A DNA stretch of 40,594 nucleotides from the NCBI RefSeq assembly GCF_000003605.2, contig NW_003136912.1, positions 1 through 40,594 of the forward strand, in the 5' to 3' direction. Below, piece after piece: positions 36,281-40,594 of the stretch. Under the pieces are notes generated by a model, which saw only the letters and a list, made by a program, of their open reading frames with translations, was not told the origin of the DNA and did not search any database. Position 1 is the stretch's first letter, and each line of letters begins with the position of its first letter. Source of the stretch: Saccoglossus kowalevskii. Taxonomy: Eukaryota > Hemichordata > Enteropneusta > Harrimaniidae. Made by a program: the position numbers and the translations under genes.

Positions 36281-36970
36281 AGAGCTGAATATATTGTCCA
36301 TTGGATGGGGTAGTCAGTGTCACTGTAGGGTTGAATATATTGTCCATTGGATGGGGTAGTCAGTGTCACTGTAGAGTTGAATATATTGTCCATTGGATGG
36401 GGTAGTCAGTGTCACTGTAGATTTGAATATATTGTCCATTGGATGGGGTAGTCAGTGTCTCTGTAGAGTTGAATATATTCTCCATTGGATGGGGTAGTCA
36501 GTGTCACTGTAGAGTTGAATATATTGTCCATTGGATGGGGTAGTCAGTGTCACTGTAGAGTTGAATATATTATCCATTGGATGGGGTATTCAGTGTCTCT
36601 GTAGAGTTGAATATATTGTCCATTGGATGGGTTAGTCAGTGTCACTGTAGAGTTGAATATATTGTCCATTGGATGGGGTAGTCAGTGTCACTGTAGAGTT
36701 GAATATATTGTCCATTGGATGGGGTAGTCACTGTCACTGTAGAGTTGAATATATTATAAATGGAAGGGGTAGTCAGTGTCTCTGTAGAGCTGAATATATT
36801 GTCCATTGGATGGGATAGTCAGTGTCACTGTAGAGTTGAATATATTGTCCATTTGATGGGTTAGTCAGTGTCACTGTAGAGTTGAATATATTGTCCATTG
36901 GATGGGGTAGTCAGTGTTTCTGTAGAGTTGACTATATTATCCATTGGATGGGGGTAGTCAGTGTCTCTGT
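36281..36970. repeat. 690-bp tandem duplication, unit 2
   Basis: It is nearly identical to unit 1, including ATAAATGGAAGG, CATTTGATGGG and GACTATATTATCC. After 36970 the array continues with GTTGTATATATT and CCATCGGATGGGGTACTCAG monomers. Confidence 0.9.
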
Positions 36971-37618
36971 AGAGTTGTATATATTGTCCATTGGATGGGG
37001 TAGTCAGTGTCTCTGTAGAGTTGAATATATTGTCCATCGGATGGGGTACTCAGTGTCACCGTAGTGTTGAATATATTGTCCATTGGATGGGGTAGTCAGT
37101 GTCTCTGTAGAGTTGAATATATTGTCCATTGGATGGGGGTAGTCAGTGTCTCTGTAGAGTTGAATATATTGTCCATTGGATGGGGGTAGTCAGTGTCTCT
37201 GTAGAGTTGAATATATTCTCCATTAGATGGGGTAGTCAGTGTCACTGTAGAGCTGAATATATTGTTCATTGGATGGGGTAGTCAGTGTCTCTGTAGAGTT
37301 GAATATATTGTCCATTGGATGGGGGTAGTCAGTGTCTCTGTAGAGTTGAATATATTCTCCATTAGATGGGGTAGTCAGTGTCACTGTAGAGCTGAATATA
37401 TTGTTCATTGGATGGGGTAGTCAGTGTCTCTGTAGAGTTGAATATATTGTCCATTGGATGGGGGTAGTCAGTGTCACCGTAGAGTTGAATATATTGTCCA
37501 TTGGATGCGGTAGTCAGTGTCACTGTAGAGTTGAATATATTGTCCATTGAATGGGGTAGTCAGTGTCACTGTAGAGTTGAATATATTGTCCATTGGATGG
37601 GGTAGTCAGTGTCACTGT

Positions 37619-38411
37619 AGAGCTGAATATATTGTCCATTGGATGGGGTAGTCAGTGTCACTGTAGGGTTGAATATATTGTCCATTGGATGGGGTAGTCA
37701 GTGTCACTGTAGAGTTGAATATATTGTCCATTGGATGGGGTAGTCAGTGTCACTGTAGATTTGAATATATTGTCCATTGGATGGGGTAGTCAGTGTCTCT
37801 GTAGAGTTGGATATATTCTCCATTGGATAGGGTAGTCAGTGTCACTGTAGAGTTGAATATATTGTCCATTGGATGGGGTAGTCAGTGTCACTGTAGAGTT
37901 GAATATATTATCCATTGGATGGGGTATTCAGTGTCTCTGTAGAGTTGAATATATTGTCCATTGGATGGGTTAGTCAGTGTCACTGTAGAGTTGCATATAT
38001 TGTCCATTGGATGGGGTAGTCAGTGTCACTGTAGAGTTGAATATATTGTCCATTGGATGGGGTAGTCACTGTCACTGTAGAGTTGAATATATTATAAATG
38101 GAAGGGGTAGTCAGTGTCTCTGTAGAGCTGAATATATTGTCCATTGGATGGGATAGTCAGTGTCACTGTAGAGTTGAATATATTGTCCATTGGATGGGTT
38201 AGTCAGTGTCACTGTAGAGTTGAATATATTGTCCATTGGATGGGGTAGTCAGTGTTTCTGTAGAGTTGACTATATTATCCATTGGATGGGGGTAGTCAGT
38301 GTCTCTGTAGAGTTGTATATATTGTCCATTGGATGGGGTAGTCAGTGTCTCTGTAGAGTTGAATATATTGTCCATCGGATGGGGTACTCAGTGTCACCGT
38401 AGTGTTGAATA
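37619..38411. repeat. Third copy of the 690-bp unit plus its right extension
   Basis: It matches 36281-37073 at an offset of 1,338 bp, continuing through the GTTGTATATATT and CCATCGG monomers and GTAGTGTTG. Private changes are GTTGCATATATT near 37993 and GGATAGGGTAG near 37828. GGATAT is shared with unit 1 and GGGGTATT with unit 2. Confidence 0.87.
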
Positions 38412-39330
38412 TATTGTCCATTGGATGGGGTAGTCAGTGTCACTGTAGAGTTGATATATTGTCCATTGGATGGGGTAGTCAGTGTCACTGTAGAGTTGAA
38501 TAATATTGTCCATTGGATGGGGGTAGTCAGTGTCACTGTAGAGTTGAATATATTGTCCATTGGATGGGGGTAGTCAGTGTCTCTGTAGAGTTGAATATAT
38601 TGTCCATTGGATGGGGTAGTCAGTGTCACTGTAAAGCTGAATATATTTTTCATTGGATGGGGTAGTCAGTGTCACTGTAGAGTTGAATACATTGTCCATT
38701 GGATGGGGTAGTCAGTGTCAATGTAAAGTTGAATATATTGTCCATTGGATGGGGTAGTCGGCGTCACTGTAGAGCTGAATATATTGTCCATTGGATGGGG
38801 TAGTCAGTGTCACTGTAGAGTTCAATATATTGTCCATTGGATGGGGTAGTCAGTGTCACTGTAGAGTTGAATATATTATCCATTGGATGGGGTATTCAGA
38901 GTCTCTGTAGAGTTGAATATATTGTCCATTGGATGGGTTAGTCAGTGTCACTGTAGAGTTGAATATATTGTCCATTGGATGAGGTAGTCAGTGTCACTGT
39001 AGAGTTGAATATATTGTCCATTGGATGGGGTAGTCACTGTAACTGTAGAGTTGAATATATTATAAATGGAAGGGGTAGTCAGTGTCTCTGTAGAGCTGAA
39101 TATATTGTCCATTGGATGGGATAGTCAGTGTCACTGTAGAGTTGAATATATTGTCCATTGGATGGGATAGTCAGTGTCACTGTAGAGTTGAATATATTGT
39201 TCATTGGATGGGGTAGTCAGTGTTTCTGTAGAGTTGACTATATTGTCCATTGGATGGGGTAGTCAGTGTCTCTGTAGAGTTGAATATATTGTCCATTGGA
39301 TGGGGTAGTCAGTGTCACCGTAGAGTTGAA
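38412..39330. repeat. Most diverged satellite stretch, with a fourth ATAAATGG monomer
   Basis: This is still the same satellite but with many single-copy changes: GTTGATATATT (38453), GAATAATATTG (38500), TATTTTTCATTGG, GAATACATTG, GTCAATGTAAAG, GTCGGCGTCAC and CAGAGTCTC. The ATTATAAATGG monomer occurs again at 39059-39069 with AACTG in front instead of CACTG. No gene or foreign insertion is visible. Confidence 0.85.
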
Positions 39331-39999
39331 TATATTGTTCATTGGATGGGGTAGTCAGTGTCTCTGTAGAGTTGAATATATTGTCCATTGGATGGGGTAG
39401 TCAGTGTATCTGTAGAGTTGAATATATTGTCCATTGGATGGGGTAGTCAGTGTCACCGTAGAGTTGAATATATTGTCCATTGGGTGGGGTAGTCAGTGTC
39501 ACCGTAGAGTTGAATATATTATCCATTGGATGGGGGTAGTCAGTGTCTCTGTAGAGTTGAATATATTCTCCATTGGATGGGGTAGTCAGTGTCACTGTAG
39601 AGTTGAATATATTATCCATTGGATGGGGATAGTCAGTGTCTCTGTAGAGTTGAATATATTCTCCATTGGATGGGGTAGTCAGTGTCACTGTAGAGCTGAA
39701 TATATTGTTCATTGGATGGGATAGTCAGCGTCTCTGTAGAGTTGAATATATTGTCCATTGGATGGGGGTAGTCAGTGTCACTGTAGAGTTGAATATATTG
39801 TCCAATGGATGCGGTAGTCAGTGTCACTGTAGAGTTGAATATATTGTCCATTGAATGGGGTAGTCAGTGTCACTGTAGAGTTGAATATATTGTCCATTGG
39901 ATGGGGTAGTCAGTGTCACTGTAGAGCTGAATATATTGTCCATTGGATGGGGTAGTCAGTGTCATTGTAGGGTTGAATATATTGTCCATTGGATGGGGT

Positions 40000-40594
40000 A
40001 GTCAGTGTCACTGTAAAGTTGAATATATTGTCCATTGGATGGGTAGTCAGTGTCACTGTAGAGTTGAATATATTGTCCATTGGATGGGGTAGTCAGTGTC
40101 TCTGTAGAGTTGAATATATTGTCCATTGGATGGGGGTAGTCAGTGTCTCTGTAGAGTTGAATATATTCTCCATTGGATGGGGGTAGTCAGTGTCACTGTA
40201 GAGTTGAATATATTCTCCATTGGATGGGGTAGTCAGTGTCTCTGTAGAGTTGAATATATTGTCCATTGGATGGGGTAGTCAGTGTCTCTGTAGAGTTGAA
40301 TATATTCTCCATTGGATGGGGGTAGTCAGTGTCTCTGTAGAGTTGAATATATTCTCCATTGGATGGGGTAGTCAGTGTAACTGTAGAGTTGAATATATTC
40401 TCCATTGGATAGGGGTAGTCAGTGTCTCTGTAGAGTTGAATATATTGTCCATTGGATGGGTTAGTCAGTGTAACTGTAGAGTTGAATATATTCTCCATTG
40501 GATGGGGGTAGTCAGTGTCACTGTAGAGTTGAATATATTGTTCATTGGATGGGGTAGTCAGTGTCTCTGTAGAGTTGAATATATTGTCCATTGG
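40000..40594. repeat. Duplicated segment, 36,065-bp offset, right copy (runs off the window)
   Basis: This is the partner of 3935-4529. The match is still running at the last base, so the true shared segment is longer. Just upstream it has a GGGTTG monomer that the left copy lacks. Confidence 0.88.
40193..40591. repeat. Block A, left-truncated copy at the window end
   Basis: It matches 4128-4526 at an offset of 36,065 bp, including the GGATAGGGG marker near 40409. It may continue beyond the window. Confidence 0.85.

Larger units (their letters stand above)
1..40594. repeat. Tandem satellite array, 46/47-bp monomer, head-to-tail, entire window
   Basis: Every line of the window reads as the same unit: GTAGTCAGTG, then a variable tetranucleotide and TG, then TAGAGTTG, AATATATT, GTCCATTGGAT and a run of four or five Gs. 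The four-G form is 46 bp and the five-G form 47 bp. All monomers point the same way and I found no stretch of non-satellite DNA between them. The consensus is about 41% GC with 14 G to 5 C on the given strand, and it contains no CpG. Window edges cut through monomers, so the real array is longer. I do not recognise the family. Function, chromosome location and species are unknown. Variation is concentrated at a few sites and is shared between distant copies, which indicates amplification of multi-monomer segments rather than of single monomers. Confidence 0.98.

Noticed and set aside
38412-39330. Possible embedded transposon or unique sequence in the diverged region
   Set aside because: Every monomer can still be followed through it. 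Changes are point substitutions and one- or two-base indels, with no insertion, terminal repeat or target-site duplication.
1-40594. CRISPR array
   Set aside because: The whole 46-47 bp unit is conserved, with no unique spacers between repeats, and no cas-like gene is present.
1-40594. Telomeric repeat or G-quadruplex array
   Set aside because: There is no TTAGGG-type short repeat. G runs occur once per 46-47 bp, too far apart for a standard intramolecular quadruplex.
1-40594. CENP-B box in the monomer
   Set aside because: The CENP-B box needs CpG-containing TTCG and CGGG elements. The consensus has no CpG and the CpG variants do not create this pattern.
1-40594. SOX-type site around CCAATGG/ACAAT on the minus strand
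   Set aside because: The match to the WWCAAWG core fails at one position in the standard monomer, and short AT-rich matches are expected by chance in such sequence.
1-40594. tRNA, rRNA or other structured RNA gene
   Set aside because: No stretch departs from the satellite long enough to hold one. The only foldable elements are the short dyads repeated in each monomer.
1-40594. Novel multi-gene defence or metabolic system
   Set aside because: There is no gene in the window. The only organised information is at the level of repeat modules.

Overview
The whole 40,594-base window is one uninterrupted tandem satellite array. It starts inside a monomer and ends inside a monomer, so no flanking unique DNA and no array edge is visible. 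The monomer is 46 or 47 bp. The two lengths differ mainly by GGGG versus GGGGG after CCATTGGAT. Dividing the window by a mean of about 46.4 bp gives roughly 870-880 monomers, all in the same orientation. I see no protein-coding gene, tRNA, rRNA, CRISPR array, transposon or other non-satellite sequence.

Organism: a CpG-poor, homogeneous satellite tens of kilobases long with internal higher-order duplications points to a eukaryotic nuclear genome. CpG scarcity is compatible with a methylated genome such as a vertebrate's, but this rests on one consensus. I do not recognise the family and cannot name a species. Centromeric, pericentromeric, subtelomeric or interstitial location cannot be decided.

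Layout: the array is a patchwork of multi-monomer modules built from a small set of diagnostic variants. Variant sites are CACTG / CTCTG / AACTG / CGCTG / CACCG after GTGT; GAGTTG / GAGCTG / GGGTTG / AAGTTG / GAGTAG; TTGTCC / TTCTCC / TTGTTC / TTATCC; and GGATGGGG / GGATGGGGG / GGATGCGG / GAATGGGG / GGATGGGT / GGATGGGA. About 0-2.3 kb is mirrored at about 18.5-20.5 kb. About 2.4-6.6 kb is dominated by module C repeats spaced 0.9-1.1 kb. About 7.5-9.4 kb is mirrored at 14.1-16.0 kb. A 1,484-bp tandem duplication occupies about 16.2-19.2 kb and a 922-bp-period duplication about 22.75-24.5 kb. Short 371/324-bp repeats lie at 24.5-25.4 kb. About 6.0-8.5 kb is mirrored at 32.75-35.65 kb. About 35.6-39.3 kb is the most diverged part and has a 690-bp tandem duplication. 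The last 0.6 kb repeats about 3.9-4.5 kb.

Coding potential: many open frames of 60-150 codons exist on both strands, but they are a by-product of the repeat. A 46-bp unit cycles through three frames, one of which carries stops. Where 46- and 47-bp monomers alternate, the period becomes 93 bp (31 codons) and the stop-bearing frame is avoided on both strands at once. None is annotated as a gene. The interest of the window lies in its higher-order organisation, its built-in dyad and CCAAT motifs, and its variant-class structure.
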